Of a stretch of DNA of 32,247 nucleotides, positions 1 through 9,762 are shown one piece after another. The notes under the pieces were generated by a model. The model searched no databases. It saw nothing but the letters and a program-made list of their open reading frames with translations, and was not told where the DNA came from. The position numbers were made by a program, and so were the translations under genes. Each line of letters starts with the position of its first letter. Positions within the stretch are counted from its first letter, which is position 1. The stretch lies in NCBI GenBank assembly GCA_012511975.1, contig JAAZEZ010000004.1, forward strand, positions 1 through 32,247, written 5' to 3'. This DNA comes from Bacteroidales bacterium. GTDB lineage: Bacteria; Bacteroidota; Bacteroidia; Bacteroidales; UBA932.

Positions 1-572
1 CCTGTGCTACCTGAAACAACAGGCACACCGTCAACTACATAGAGAGGGGCGTTGGAGGCGTTCATAGAACCGATACCGCGAATACGAACGGCTGAACCGG
101 AACCAGCCTGTCCCGAAGTTGTGGTAATCTGCATACCTGCAATTTTTCCGGTGAGGGCTTGTTCAAATGAAACTGTAGGCACATCCTTGATGGCTTCTTG
201 TCTCACAACAGAAGCTGCACCTGTATATGTACCCTTCTTTGCCGTACCATAAGCCACGACCATCACCTCTTCGAGAGCCTCGGCATCAGGACTAAGGACT
301 ACATCGATTCTGGTCCTGCCTCCCACCGGGATTTCTGCATTCACAAAACCGATAGAAGAAACAACGAGAGTAGCATTTGAAGGCACATTGTCCAAAACAT
401 ACTCTCCATTGTCAAGAGTGGCGACACCGTTCATAGTACCTTTTACAATAACGCTTGCAAAAGGAATAGGTGCACCATCCTGAGAAGAAGTTACCTTACC
501 GGTAATTCTTGTTTGTGCAAAAGCGACATTAACTGTCAATATCGCTAGTGCAAGAAGTAAGATTTTCTTCAT
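1..572 (-). CDS. SusC/RagA-family TonB-linked outer membrane protein, N-terminal part (runs off the left edge)
   Basis: Minus-strand reading from the ATG at 572 gives MKKILLLALAILTVNVAFAQTRITGKVTSSQDGAPIPFASVIVKGTMNGVATLDNGEYVLDNVPSNATLVVSSIGF...EEVMVVAYGTAKKGTYTGAASVV...VRIRGIGSMNASNAPLYVVDGVPVVSGST: signal peptide, carboxypeptidase-like repeat, TonB box and plug. It is missing from the ORF track because it has no stop inside the window. Confidence 0.9.
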   Translation of the reverse strand, partial: MKKILLLALAILTVNVAFAQTRITGKVTSSQDGAPIPFASVIVKGTMNGVATLDNGEYVLDNVPSNATLVVSSIGFVNAEIPVGGRTRIDVVLSPDAEALEEVMVVAYGTAKKGTYTGAASVVRQEAIKDVPTVSFEQALTGKIAGMQITTTSGQAGSGSAVRIRGIGSMNASNAPLYVVDGVPVVSGST

Positions 573-900
573 AGATAGTTTTTTTGTGTATTAATAATTA
601 AATAATTAGGGTTGATTTATTTCCACGTTCGTAGAGTTTTCCTGTATTCAAGTCATAAAGTTAAGGATTAATATTCATAATGACAAAATATTTTTTTCAA
701 TGCTTCCGAAAATCGGAAAATTCAGCCCCTAAATATAACTTTTATGGCAGTTTTTAAAAAAATAGTAAAAAAAAGTTCTTCTCTTCTCAGATTTTTTTAG
801 TTATTTTTGTGTTATAATGAAAATAAACTTTAGCATCTGCGCCAAAGTATAACCTACTAACTTAAAAATATTCATTAACCAAACACAAAACTAAAAATCT

Positions 901-3900
901 ATGAAGAGATTGATGTTAATTGCGCTGTCCGCAGTGATTTGCAATGTGGCATTCGCGCAGATTAGGGTTACAGGAAAAGTAACCTCATCTCAAGATGGCT
1001 CGCCCGTTCCGTTCGCGAGTGTTGTCGTGAAGGGGACAATGCAGGGTATAGCCACTCTTGATGACGGAACCTATGTGCTTGATGGAGTTCCGGCTAACGC
1101 TACTCTTGTCTTTTCTTCCATTGGCTTTAGTGACCTGGAGGTTCCCGTAGAGGGACGTAACGTGGTCAATGCGATCCTCACACCTGACGCAGAAGCTCTG
1201 GAGGAAGTTATGGTCGTAGCCTATGGTACCGTTAAGAAAGGATCCTATTCCGGTTCTGCCACGGTTGTCGATCAGGAGACTATAAAGGATGCTCCTATTG
1301 TAAGTTTCGAGCAGGTTCTCGCCGGTAAGGCTCCCGGAGTTCAGGCCGTATCAATTTCAGGCCAGCCCGGTGCCGATTCACAGATTCGTATCCGTGGCTA
1401 CGGTTCATTTAATGCCGGTAATGCACCCCTGTATGTTATAGACGGAGTGCCTGCTACAAGTGGCAACTGGTCTTCCGGTAACGCATCTGCAAGTGTTATG
1501 AACTTCTTGAACCCAAGCGACATTGAGTCTTTCACCATTCTCAAGGACGCAGCGGCAGCTTCACTCTACGGCTCACGTGCATCCAATGGTGTTATCCTCA
1601 TCACCACGAAGAGAGGTAAATCAGGCAAGCTCACCTCGACGTTCAAGGCAAGCGCCGGTTTCTCTTATTTTGCTTACAATCACTTACCCCTTGCAACAGA
1701 TGAGCAAACCGAAACATTGCACAGGGAAGCCTGGACCAACTATGGTAACGCCAACCCTGCCAGATGGGCAAGTTACGGTTCACTTGATGCATACGTAAAT
1801 GCAAAGGTGGAAGAGAACTACCCTTCAAAAGATGAGAGTAAGTATATATACAAGGATTGGGAGGATGTAATCTTCCGTACCGGTATAATTCAGAATTATG
1901 AGTACAGCATATCCGGCGGTTCAGATAGATCCAAGATTTATGCCTCAGTAGGCTACACCGACCAGCAAGGTGTTGTTGTGGTTTCTTACCTCAAGCGTCT
2001 CTCAACTACTATTAACGCTGAAAGCCAGATAAGCAAATGGCTCAAAATCGGTGGTAACCTCCAGTACTCATGGCAGTATCAGCAGGGTCACCAGGAGGGT
2101 TATGTTACCAAAGCTAACCCTATCTTTATGTGGAAGATCCCCCTCAGCGAAAGATGGCCTTATGCATACAAAGAGGACGGATCACTCTATCTGGAGTGCT
2201 GGAACCCCTCAATGACCACAGTAAACCCCTTGGGTTCCTGGGGCAAAGAGTATAACGACTACAACCAGAACCGTCTGCTCCTCAAAGCGTATGCTGAAGT
2301 AAAATTCACCGATTGGTTAAAAGCTAAGACCATTATCAGTAACGACTGGATCAACCAGAGAGACCGCTTTGCATGGTACTACGGACACCCCAACTTCTAC
2401 GCTTATTCCGATGTCGGAGGTTTCATCTCTGACCGTAACCGTAATATCAGCCGCCTTGTAAGCTCCACAACGGTCAATTTTGACAAAACCTGGGGCAAAC
2501 ATCACTTGGGAGCAATGGTAGGATGGGAGGCAGAGCAGGAGACATACTTCTATCTCGGCCTTGCAAAGATTGACTTCTCGCACCTGGGTGCCACGGAGTC
2601 TATCCTTGCTACCGGCTTTGACAACGGTCGTTCATATTCTCAGGCTGATGCTCTGCTTTCAGCTTTGAGTAGTGTGAACTACGATTATGATGGCAGATAT
2701 TACCTTACAGGCACATATCGCCGCGACGGTTCGTCAAGGCTTTCCAAGGAAACCCGCTGGGGTAATTTCTGGTCCATATCGGGATCGTGGAGATTCTCCA
2801 ACGAAGAGTGGCTCAAGGCAGACTGGCTGAATGATGCCAAATTGCGCGCATCTTATGGCACCTCGGGTACGCTTCCTTCAAACTACTACGGCTACATGGC
2901 TGTCTATGCCTACACATCTTATGGTGACTTTGGTGCAAGCTACCCTGCAAACCTGGCCAACTCCGATCTCTCATGGGAAAAGAACACCAACTGGAACGTT
3001 GCTCTCGACGCAACCATCTTCGACAGATATACTTTCACAGCTGAGTATTACAACAAGCTCACCACCGACCTTCTCCTCGATGCGTCAGTGCCTACAACCA
3101 CCGGTTTTTCAAGCACTCTGACCAATATCGGATCAATGGTCAACAGAGGTTGGGAGATTTCTTTGAATGTTGACATCCTCAGGACCCAGGATTGGGATGT
3201 GTCGGTAGGTGCCAACTGGTCATATCTGCACAATGAGATCCTCTCGCTCTCCAAAGAGGGAGAAACTATAGTTAGTACCCCACACATTTGGAAAGAGGGT
3301 TACAACTTCTACCAGTTCTACACAAGGAACTATCTGGGAGTATGTCCGGAAGACAATCATATGGGCAACTCACGCCTAAAAGCCGGTTACCCGATGTATG
3401 CAGAGGGTACCTTCTATGAGAAAGGCGCAACTGTTGACCAGACCGTAGTTCTCAAAGACGGCACTAAGATCGAGAAAGGCGGCACAATGCCTTACGACAG
3501 CTATAACTATTATCCTACCAACCGAAATAACGCAAGCTCAATGATTCTTGACGGCATGACCGCTATTCCGAAAGGATTCGGAGGATTCAATGCCAGCGTA
3601 AGATGGAAAGACCTCTCACTCTCAATGTCATGGGCTTACAGATATGGAGCATATGTTTGGAATGAGGCAATCGAGCAGATCAGTAACGACGGTTACTACA
3701 CCTTCCACAGAAATATCGCTGCTCATCAGGTTGACACCTGGTCACCTTCCAATCCTAACGGAACACAACCTCTCCGTATCGTTGGTAACAACCAGGGTGG
3801 TTACTACTACTCAAGCAGATATATTAGTAAAGCTGACTTCCTCAGGCTAAAAGACCTGACTCTCTCTTACAACATTCCCCGCACTCTCCTCAATAAGATC

Positions 3901-4053
3901 AATATGGTAAATGCACGCGTATATGTGTCAGGTACCAACTTGATTACATTCGCCAACACAGATATCGATCCTGAGGTTACCGTGAATGGTAGCTACAGTT
4001 ATGGTATGCCTGCTCTGAGGTCTGTTTCATTCGGTCTCGAAGTAAGCTTCTGA
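901..4053 (+). CDS. SusC/RagA-family TonB-linked outer membrane receptor
   Basis: 1050 aa; signal peptide, CarboxypepD_reg-like domain, EEVMVVAYGTVKK TonB box, plug (RIRGYGSFNAGNAPLYVIDGVPA), C-terminal aromatic beta-strand (SVSFGLEVSF). Confidence 0.95.
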   Translation: MKRLMLIALSAVICNVAFAQIRVTGKVTSSQDGSPVPFASVVVKGTMQGIATLDDGTYVLDGVPANATLVFSSIGFSDLEVPVEGRNVVNAILTPDAEALEEVMVVAYGTVKKGSYSGSATVVDQETIKDAPIVSFEQVLAGKAPGVQAVSISGQPGADSQIRIRGYGSFNAGNAPLYVIDGVPATSGNWSSGNASASVMNFLNPSDIESFTILKDAAAASLYGSRASNGVILITTKRGKSGKLTSTFKASAGFSYFAYNHLPLATDEQTETLHREAWTNYGNANPARWASYGSLDAYVNAKVEENYPSKDESKYIYKDWEDVIFRTGIIQNYEYSISGGSDRSKIYASVGYTDQQGVVVVSYLKRLSTTINAESQISKWLKIGGNLQYSWQYQQGHQEGYVTKANPIFMWKIPLSERWPYAYKEDGSLYLECWNPSMTTVNPLGSWGKEYNDYNQNRLLLKAYAEVKFTDWLKAKTIISNDWINQRDRFAWYYGHPNFYAYSDVGGFISDRNRNISRLVSSTTVNFDKTWGKHHLGAMVGWEAEQETYFYLGLAKIDFSHLGATESILATGFDNGRSYSQADALLSALSSVNYDYDGRYYLTGTYRRDGSSRLSKETRWGNFWSISGSWRFSNEEWLKADWLNDAKLRASYGTSGTLPSNYYGYMAVYAYTSYGDFGASYPANLANSDLSWEKNTNWNVALDATIFDRYTFTAEYYNKLTTDLLLDASVPTTTGFSSTLTNIGSMVNRGWEISLNVDILRTQDWDVSVGANWSYLHNEILSLSKEGETIVSTPHIWKEGYNFYQFYTRNYLGVCPEDNHMGNSRLKAGYPMYAEGTFYEKGATVDQTVVLKDGTKIEKGGTMPYDSYNYYPTNRNNASSMILDGMTAIPKGFGGFNASVRWKDLSLSMSWAYRYGAYVWNEAIEQISNDGYYTFHRNIAAHQVDTWSPSNPNGTQPLRIVGNNQGGYYYSSRYISKADFLRLKDLTLSYNIPRTLLNKINMVNARVYVSGTNLITFANTDIDPEVTVNGSYSYGMPALRSVSFGLEVSF

Positions 4054-4088
4054 TTATGAAAATCAACCCTAAATTAATATATGTACAA

Positions 4089-5564
4089 ATGAAAAAATTT
4101 ATTTTTAGCATAGTAATTGCGGCCGGTATGGTGTTAGGGCTCTCTTCTTGCGAAGGCTTCCTTGACAGAATGCCTACCGACTCCGTCGTATCTGAGACTG
4201 CTATGGCAACGCTCTATGACGCAGGGGTTGTTGTTAACGGTCTTTATACACCATTAAAATACTACACAATGTATGGCTCCTGGTGGGCATACATGGGTGA
4301 TATGAGAGCTGACAATATCTATCCCAGACAAGTTAGTGGCACAGGCAATATTTTCTACTGTCTTGACTATGATTCAGAAGCCAACACCTATTTCGGTTTC
4401 TGGAACAACTACTACAATGTCATTATGAGAGCCAATTCCGTCATCGAGAACATTGAGACTCTACCTGCATCAGGTGCAGCCCAGATTGCACAGAGAAATG
4501 ACTATCTCGGACAGGCTCATGCGATAAGGGCTCTCTGTTACTTTGACCTCGCAAGACTGTACGGATACCCCTACCTTATGGATAAAGGTGCTTCTCTAGG
4601 CGCAGTTAACCTTGAAACTGTGTCATCACCTTCAGAGGCAAAGGTTCCCAGAAAGACAGTTGCCGAGACCTATGCACTCGTGCAAAAAGATCTCGAAACT
4701 GCAGTCGGACTGCTCTCCAAGCAGAAAAACACAGGTCACTTCAACTACTGGGCAGCAAGACTCCTCCAGGCTAGAGTACACCTCTACAAAGGTGAATATG
4801 CCAATGCATACACCTGTGCTACCGAAGTTATCAATAGTTCTCCCTACAGGCTTGCCACCTACGAAGAGTATCTAGATTACTGGGGAAGGGAAGGCCATGA
4901 TGAGAGCGTACTCGAGCTTCTCGTGACTGTAGATAGCGATATTGACCCGGACGGCGGTTTCTACACAATCTACCACAACATGTGGTTTGATGACAAGAAT
5001 GCAGGTGGATCTGTAATTCCTACACGTAAATGGAGAAATCTCTTTAAGGATACCCCCAACGATATACGTGGTCAAATGATTGCCTATGACGACCCCGTAA
5101 CAGGAGCGCGTCAAAGCGGTGATTACTGGCTCAGGAAATTTATAGGCAACAAGGACAGAGTATACACATTCCGTCGTAACAACCCCCGTGTGATGCGTAT
5201 TACTGAGGCTTATCTAATCGCAGCTGAAGCCGCTTTGGAGACAAACAAAGCGACAGATGCAAACACCTATCTCAACAAGATACGCAAGAGAGCCGATCCT
5301 ACAGCTCCCAATGTTACCGCAACTCTCGAACTGATCCAGTTAGAACGTCAGAAAGAGTTTATTGGAGAAGGGCACCGTTTCTTTGACGTTATGCGTCGTG
5401 GCGGCACCATAACCAGAGATCCCAGCGATCCTCACGAGTATGCTGTAGGCAGCGTTTACAAGCAATCCTTCAGTTGGGACTATGAAAAAATTGTTCTCCC
5501 GATATCACATACCGAGAGACTCCTCTATCCCGAGCTCCAGCAGAATCCTGGCTACAAAGATTAA
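4089..5564 (+). CDS. SusD/RagB-family nutrient-binding outer membrane lipoprotein
   Basis: Directly follows susC. The internal start at 4089 gives MKKFIFSIVIAAGMVLGLSSCEGFLDRMPTDSVV (lipobox LSSC). Typical SusD C-terminus (ERQKEFIGEGHRFFDVMRRG...LPISHTERLLYPELQQNPGY). Confidence 0.93.
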   Translation: MKKFIFSIVIAAGMVLGLSSCEGFLDRMPTDSVVSETAMATLYDAGVVVNGLYTPLKYYTMYGSWWAYMGDMRADNIYPRQVSGTGNIFYCLDYDSEANTYFGFWNNYYNVIMRANSVIENIETLPASGAAQIAQRNDYLGQAHAIRALCYFDLARLYGYPYLMDKGASLGAVNLETVSSPSEAKVPRKTVAETYALVQKDLETAVGLLSKQKNTGHFNYWAARLLQARVHLYKGEYANAYTCATEVINSSPYRLATYEEYLDYWGREGHDESVLELLVTVDSDIDPDGGFYTIYHNMWFDDKNAGGSVIPTRKWRNLFKDTPNDIRGQMIAYDDPVTGARQSGDYWLRKFIGNKDRVYTFRRNNPRVMRITEAYLIAAEAALETNKATDANTYLNKIRKRADPTAPNVTATLELIQLERQKEFIGEGHRFFDVMRRGGTITRDPSDPHEYAVGSVYKQSFSWDYEKIVLPISHTERLLYPELQQNPGYKD

Positions 5565-5585
5565 TCTTTGCAGTACTATTTAATA

Positions 5586-5620
5586 ATACAGGGTGGCCAA
5601 TAGGTCACCCTGTATTGTTA
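5586..5620 (+). terminator. Hairpin terminator after susD
   Basis: ATACAGGGTG...CACCCTGTAT inverted repeat followed by TGTTAT, about 20 nt after the susD stop. Confidence 0.6.
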
Positions 5621-5634
5621 TCAACTCATCAATA

Positions 5635-8382
5635 TTATTTTTTTACTTTAGCCTTACGGAGAGCCCGACGAAGTTCAGCCGCTTCACGACGTTCCTGACG
5701 ACGTAACTTCCACTGCTCGATGCGTTCTTTCCACCGTGCCTTACGGAGAGCCTTTCGTTCAGCACGAGCAACAGCTTTATCTGAGTCTTGAATTTTGATT
5801 TCCGAGTATTGAGTAGTGTCAATGGGGGAAGTTCCCAATTTTGAGTTCTGGGTATCAAGAGTATCAGGTAATAGAGAGGGCGATTTCTCCTCCTCTACTT
5901 GCTGCTCTTCTTCCTTTCGGACAGGGATTACTGCCTGCACACTATCTGTCACCGAAGCTACAATTCCTGTAGTATCCTTAGACATTTCGCGAATCAGGGT
6001 AGTATCAAGTTGAAGAGTATCGAGTTCTGAGTTCTGAGTATTGAGTAGAGTATCGCGCAAGGAATACTCAAGATGGAGCGTGTCACGTAGCAAAGTGTCA
6101 AGCAACAAAGAATCAAGGAGCAAAGAATCAAGGAGCAAAGAATCAAGGAGCAAAGCCTCAGCCTTGAGTGAGTCAAGTTCCCTGCGGGCCTCTTCTCTGG
6201 CTTGGTTAATCTGGCGCTCTCTTTCTCGCTCTGCACGGGTATTTATATTGATGATAACCTTTCTCATATGATTGTCATAATACCTGTCGGAATATGTATA
6301 ATCAGGTCTGGAGACATGAACATATCTATCCCTTTGAGATACATATACCGGCTCTGAGGTGATATCGAAGCGGTCTACAGGTCGCTCATCACCTCTCCAT
6401 TCAAATCCCTTGAGGCGCTGCTTTTCCATTTCAAGATCCCCAACGGGGTAGGCATCACTCTTAATCTGTGTAAGGTAGATCAACCGCTCGGCATTACCAT
6501 CCTTGATGACTGCAGTCATCGATTCCGCCTCTTTGACATTGACCGTAGTGATGGTCTGCTCTTCCACTACATAGAAGATGGCATATACGCTTCCGAGAGC
6601 ATCATATCTGTAGAGTTGGTTTTCTCTGAAAAAACCCATCATCTCAGCACTTTTGATCTGGTTGTAGTAGAGGGTATCTTCCTGCGTAGTAATCATCGCA
6701 TTATCAAGCATACTGCCCCTATAGAGGTTACCATCCTTTAACATCAGCTGCATTTCATCAGATGTAAGTTGGTTTTTGACCTTATTCCAAAGTATCGGTC
6801 TGCCGAATAATTGTGCTATAGAGTCAATTTCTGAAAAGAAAAGCGAATCACAGCGCATCTGCAAATCTGATCTCCACACCCTTACATTACGGTATGCAAT
6901 AATATGTTTAAGTGCGGTACTATCCGGAAGTTCAGACAACGGTTCCTGCATATGAGTCATAGTGCTATCCGGAAGTCCGGACGGTGGTTGTTGTGTATGA
7001 GCCATAGTGCTGTCCGGGAGTCCGGACGGCGGTTGTTGCATATGAGTCATAGTGCTATCCGGGAGTCCGGACGGCGGATTCTGTACATTGACAAGGGTGT
7101 TATCCTGATTAATATCCTTAAGTGATTTTCGAGAGGAAAGTGTATCCCTAACGCCAATTGCGGCTGTACCCTTCGCTTGCAACGCAAGGGAGTCCGGAGC
7201 GGATTGGCCAAGTGAGTCAAGTATTGGAGAAACAGCGGAAGAGTCTTTCTGGGGAATATCCGACGGAAGTTTTCCCATTTCACGCATCTTCTGCTCCGCA
7301 GCCTTAGCGCGTTCTGCAGCCTGTTTGTTTCGGAGTTCAGTCAATGCGTCAAAGAGAATGCTCTTTTTTCTAGCAGCCGCCTTATCTATGGTCTCCTGCG
7401 AAATATAATTGCGCTTGATCGTGTATAAATGAAGAGTATCGGCCCCAAAGAACAAACTATCTACAATGTTATTTTCATTTTCACCGTAATAGACGATAGC
7501 AGGACGATCGGTGACGGTTGCAACCGTATCGCTGGTATAGATCAGTTTATTGCCCAAAAGGGTCATATAATCTTTTTCGTTCAGAATCTGAATATTATTG
7601 TACATTTCCGTACGACCGGTTTCCCTATGGTAATAGACCTCGTCGCACCACGCCTCGTAATCATCGTTATTCATATAAACGTTTGCCGCAAAATGAATGA
7701 TACCCTCAGCATTATCATACCACCCCGCATCGGACTTTATGAAGCCATCACCTCTCCAAGTGTAGGTTTCAGGGCCAAAATACATCTTCTCCTCATCTGT
7801 CAGATAGCGCATCGTTGTAGATTTCATGAAGATTGTGTCAGTATAGAGTTCCACCTCCCCGTCAAATGTAAATGTTTTGATCTTGGAGTCATATGTGCCT
7901 CTACGGCTCTCTATGACCGACCCTTCCCTGTTTTTCATCGCACCGCCGGTTTCATAAGTGGCGACACTGTCTTTGGTATTATAAGCCATTCTATCAGAAC
8001 GAAGGGTGTTACCCTCCTTGTCTACAAGTTCCACAAGGGGACCATTGAAACGTACCGTATTCTGTTCAATGTGATACATAGCAGACTCGCTGGAAAGCAT
8101 TGTGCCGTCCTGTACTATCCTCACATTTCCAAAAGCTTCAACAAATTTTGCGCTGACATTCCAGATTGCAGAATCACATAATAAAAAGGTGTTATTGTGA
8201 AGAAAACGGGCCGGATTTCCCAGTACCCTGCGGAAATTCATTCCAAAATCTTCGAACTGTTGGGCAGAGGCGGCATCCACCAAACGGAAAACATCCTCTT
8301 CAGAGAGATTGCCCTGCGCTGCAAGAGGTAGCGCAAAAAGCACAATTACTGCAATATGAAGCGCTTTTCTGATAAAATTCAT
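5635..8382 (-). CDS. OstA/LptA-like domain protein (large Bacteroidetes form) with repeat-rich C-terminal half
   Basis: 915 aa; signal peptide, then repeated OstA-like strands (SESAMYHIEQNTVRFNGPLVELVDKEGNTLRSDRMAYNTKDSVATYETGG...GDGFIKSDAGWYDNAEG). The C-terminal half is low complexity and repeat-rich. Start lies 3 nt from the end of the SurA-like ORF. Confidence 0.75.
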   Translation of the reverse strand: MNFIRKALHIAVIVLFALPLAAQGNLSEEDVFRLVDAASAQQFEDFGMNFRRVLGNPARFLHNNTFLLCDSAIWNVSAKFVEAFGNVRIVQDGTMLSSESAMYHIEQNTVRFNGPLVELVDKEGNTLRSDRMAYNTKDSVATYETGGAMKNREGSVIESRRGTYDSKIKTFTFDGEVELYTDTIFMKSTTMRYLTDEEKMYFGPETYTWRGDGFIKSDAGWYDNAEGIIHFAANVYMNNDDYEAWCDEVYYHRETGRTEMYNNIQILNEKDYMTLLGNKLIYTSDTVATVTDRPAIVYYGENENNIVDSLFFGADTLHLYTIKRNYISQETIDKAAARKKSILFDALTELRNKQAAERAKAAEQKMREMGKLPSDIPQKDSSAVSPILDSLGQSAPDSLALQAKGTAAIGVRDTLSSRKSLKDINQDNTLVNVQNPPSGLPDSTMTHMQQPPSGLPDSTMAHTQQPPSGLPDSTMTHMQEPLSELPDSTALKHIIAYRNVRVWRSDLQMRCDSLFFSEIDSIAQLFGRPILWNKVKNQLTSDEMQLMLKDGNLYRGSMLDNAMITTQEDTLYYNQIKSAEMMGFFRENQLYRYDALGSVYAIFYVVEEQTITTVNVKEAESMTAVIKDGNAERLIYLTQIKSDAYPVGDLEMEKQRLKGFEWRGDERPVDRFDITSEPVYVSQRDRYVHVSRPDYTYSDRYYDNHMRKVIININTRAERERERQINQAREEARRELDSLKAEALLLDSLLLDSLLLDSLLLDTLLRDTLHLEYSLRDTLLNTQNSELDTLQLDTTLIREMSKDTTGIVASVTDSVQAVIPVRKEEEQQVEEEKSPSLLPDTLDTQNSKLGTSPIDTTQYSEIKIQDSDKAVARAERKALRKARWKERIEQWKLRRQERREAAELRRALRKAKVKK
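6087..6160. repeat. 15-bp tandem repeat (about 5 copies) encoding LLLDS
   Basis: Units of the GGAGCAAAGAATCAA type on the + strand; encodes SLLLDSLLLDSLLLDSLLLDTLL on the minus strand. Confidence 0.9.
6913..7085. repeat. 45-bp tandem repeat (about 4 degenerate copies) encoding PPSGLPDSTMTHMQQ
   Basis: Successive CATAGTGCTATCCGGGAGTCCGGACGGCGGTTGTTGCATATGAGT-type units; protein PPSGLPDSTMTHMQQ / PPSGLPDSTMAHTQQ / PPSGLPDSTMTHMQE / PLSELPDST. Confidence 0.88.
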
Positions 8383-8385
8383 AGA

Positions 8386-9762
8386 CTATTTAACCCAGCC
8401 TTCCCTCATGAAGTTGCACTCCTTGAAGAGAGGGTCTATCACTATAAAGGTACTCTTTTGCTTTTCCGTAATGAATTGGTCAATAGCTGCATTTGCATTC
8501 TTCCTATTGGCATCTTCAAGCAGGACATTGAAGTCTGTCTTATAATTTGCCACATGTGAAGGAATAATCTTTTCGAGCATAATGATTTTGTAAACAGTGT
8601 TGCCGCTGCGACCCTCGTTGTCAAGAGACTCGAAAGGCTCTGAAATATCCCCTTCCTGCATATCCTTCAGGACATTATAGTCGGCAGGCTTGAGTTGGTC
8701 TTTCTCAAAATATGATGATCCTGTATATTCGTCTGCGAGCAGACCGCCGTTAGTGGCGGTTTTCCGGTCTTCAGAGAGATATCTTGCTGCATTGAAAAAC
8801 GAAATGGAGTCTCCGAGAATCCTGGTCCGGATAGTATCCAAACGGTTAAATGCTTTGACTTTATCCTCTGTAGTGTAATGTGGTTTGAGCAGGATATGGC
8901 GTGCATTGAACATATCACCTTCCCTGGCGATGAGTTCGATGAGATGAAACCCATCAGGAGTTTCTACAATCTGAGATACCTGTCCCACCTTAAGTGACAT
9001 TGCGGCATCTGAAAAAGCAGGCCAAAATATAGATCTGGAGGCCATTCCCAGTTCGCCTCCTTTTGTATAACTGCCGGGATCTTGCGAGTAAATGCGTGCA
9101 AGCGTGGAAAATTTTTCTCCTCCTACGATTCTCTCCCTGAGTTCAAGAAGTCTCTCTTTTACTTCAAGTTCAGCAGCCTCTTTATCCGGATAAAGCACTA
9201 TCTGACGGATACGGTACTGTGTGGATACAATGGGTAAATCCTCTTCAGGAGTTTCTTTGCAATATTTTTCTATGTCAGAAGGTGTAAGGTTAGGAATATT
9301 GCTTGCCACTTTGCGCTGCATATCCTGCATGAGCGACTGTTCGGTAAGCATCTCTTTCCACTCCTGACGAAGCTTATAGAGAGGTTTTTGGAAGTACTCT
9401 TCCATCTGCTTTTCACCACCGAGCTGCGTCATAACTTCATCAATGCGCTGGGAAAGTGCACTCTCTACATTCGCATCGTTGATCTCAAGGGAATCTATTC
9501 TCGCCTGATTGAGAAAAAGCTTGGAGACAAGCATCTCCTCCAGTATCTGGCAACGGGCGTTGCGGTCAGCCGTGAAGCCTCTGGCACTCATCATCTGCAC
9601 TTCATTTTCAAGATCCGAGAGCATTATCATATCATTGCCGATAAGCACGATTGTCCTGTCGATCAATCCTTCCTGATACCGCTGTGCGGAAATCTCTGTT
9701 CCGAAAAGTGAGATAATGAAAAAGAGAGCAGTAGCGACAAAGGTTTTTTTCATATTTTTCAA
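8386..9762 (-). CDS. SurA-like periplasmic peptidyl-prolyl cis-trans isomerase (parvulin domains)
   Basis: 458 aa; signal peptide; parvulin signatures RIRQIVLYP...FSTLARIYSQDPGSYTKGGELGMASRSIFWPAFSDAAMSLKVGQVSQIVETPDGFHLIEL and a second NARHILLKP domain. Confidence 0.85.
   Translation of the reverse strand: MKNMKKTFVATALFFIISLFGTEISAQRYQEGLIDRTIVLIGNDMIMLSDLENEVQMMSARGFTADRNARCQILEEMLVSKLFLNQARIDSLEINDANVESALSQRIDEVMTQLGGEKQMEEYFQKPLYKLRQEWKEMLTEQSLMQDMQRKVASNIPNLTPSDIEKYCKETPEEDLPIVSTQYRIRQIVLYPDKEAAELEVKERLLELRERIVGGEKFSTLARIYSQDPGSYTKGGELGMASRSIFWPAFSDAAMSLKVGQVSQIVETPDGFHLIELIAREGDMFNARHILLKPHYTTEDKVKAFNRLDTIRTRILGDSISFFNAARYLSEDRKTATNGGLLADEYTGSSYFEKDQLKPADYNVLKDMQEGDISEPFESLDNEGRSGNTVYKIIMLEKIIPSHVANYKTDFNVLLEDANRKNANAAIDQFITEKQKSTFIVIDPLFKECNFMREGWVK

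Noticed and set aside
6041-6271. 76-aa plus ORF rich in SKESRSKESRSKESRSK and other ORFs over the 15-bp repeat
   Set aside because: Produced by the tandem repeat inside the OstA-like gene read on the wrong strand.
7429-8181. 250-aa plus-strand ORF
   Set aside because: Shadow ORF antisense to the OstA-like gene; composition and no signal or domain features support the minus strand as coding.
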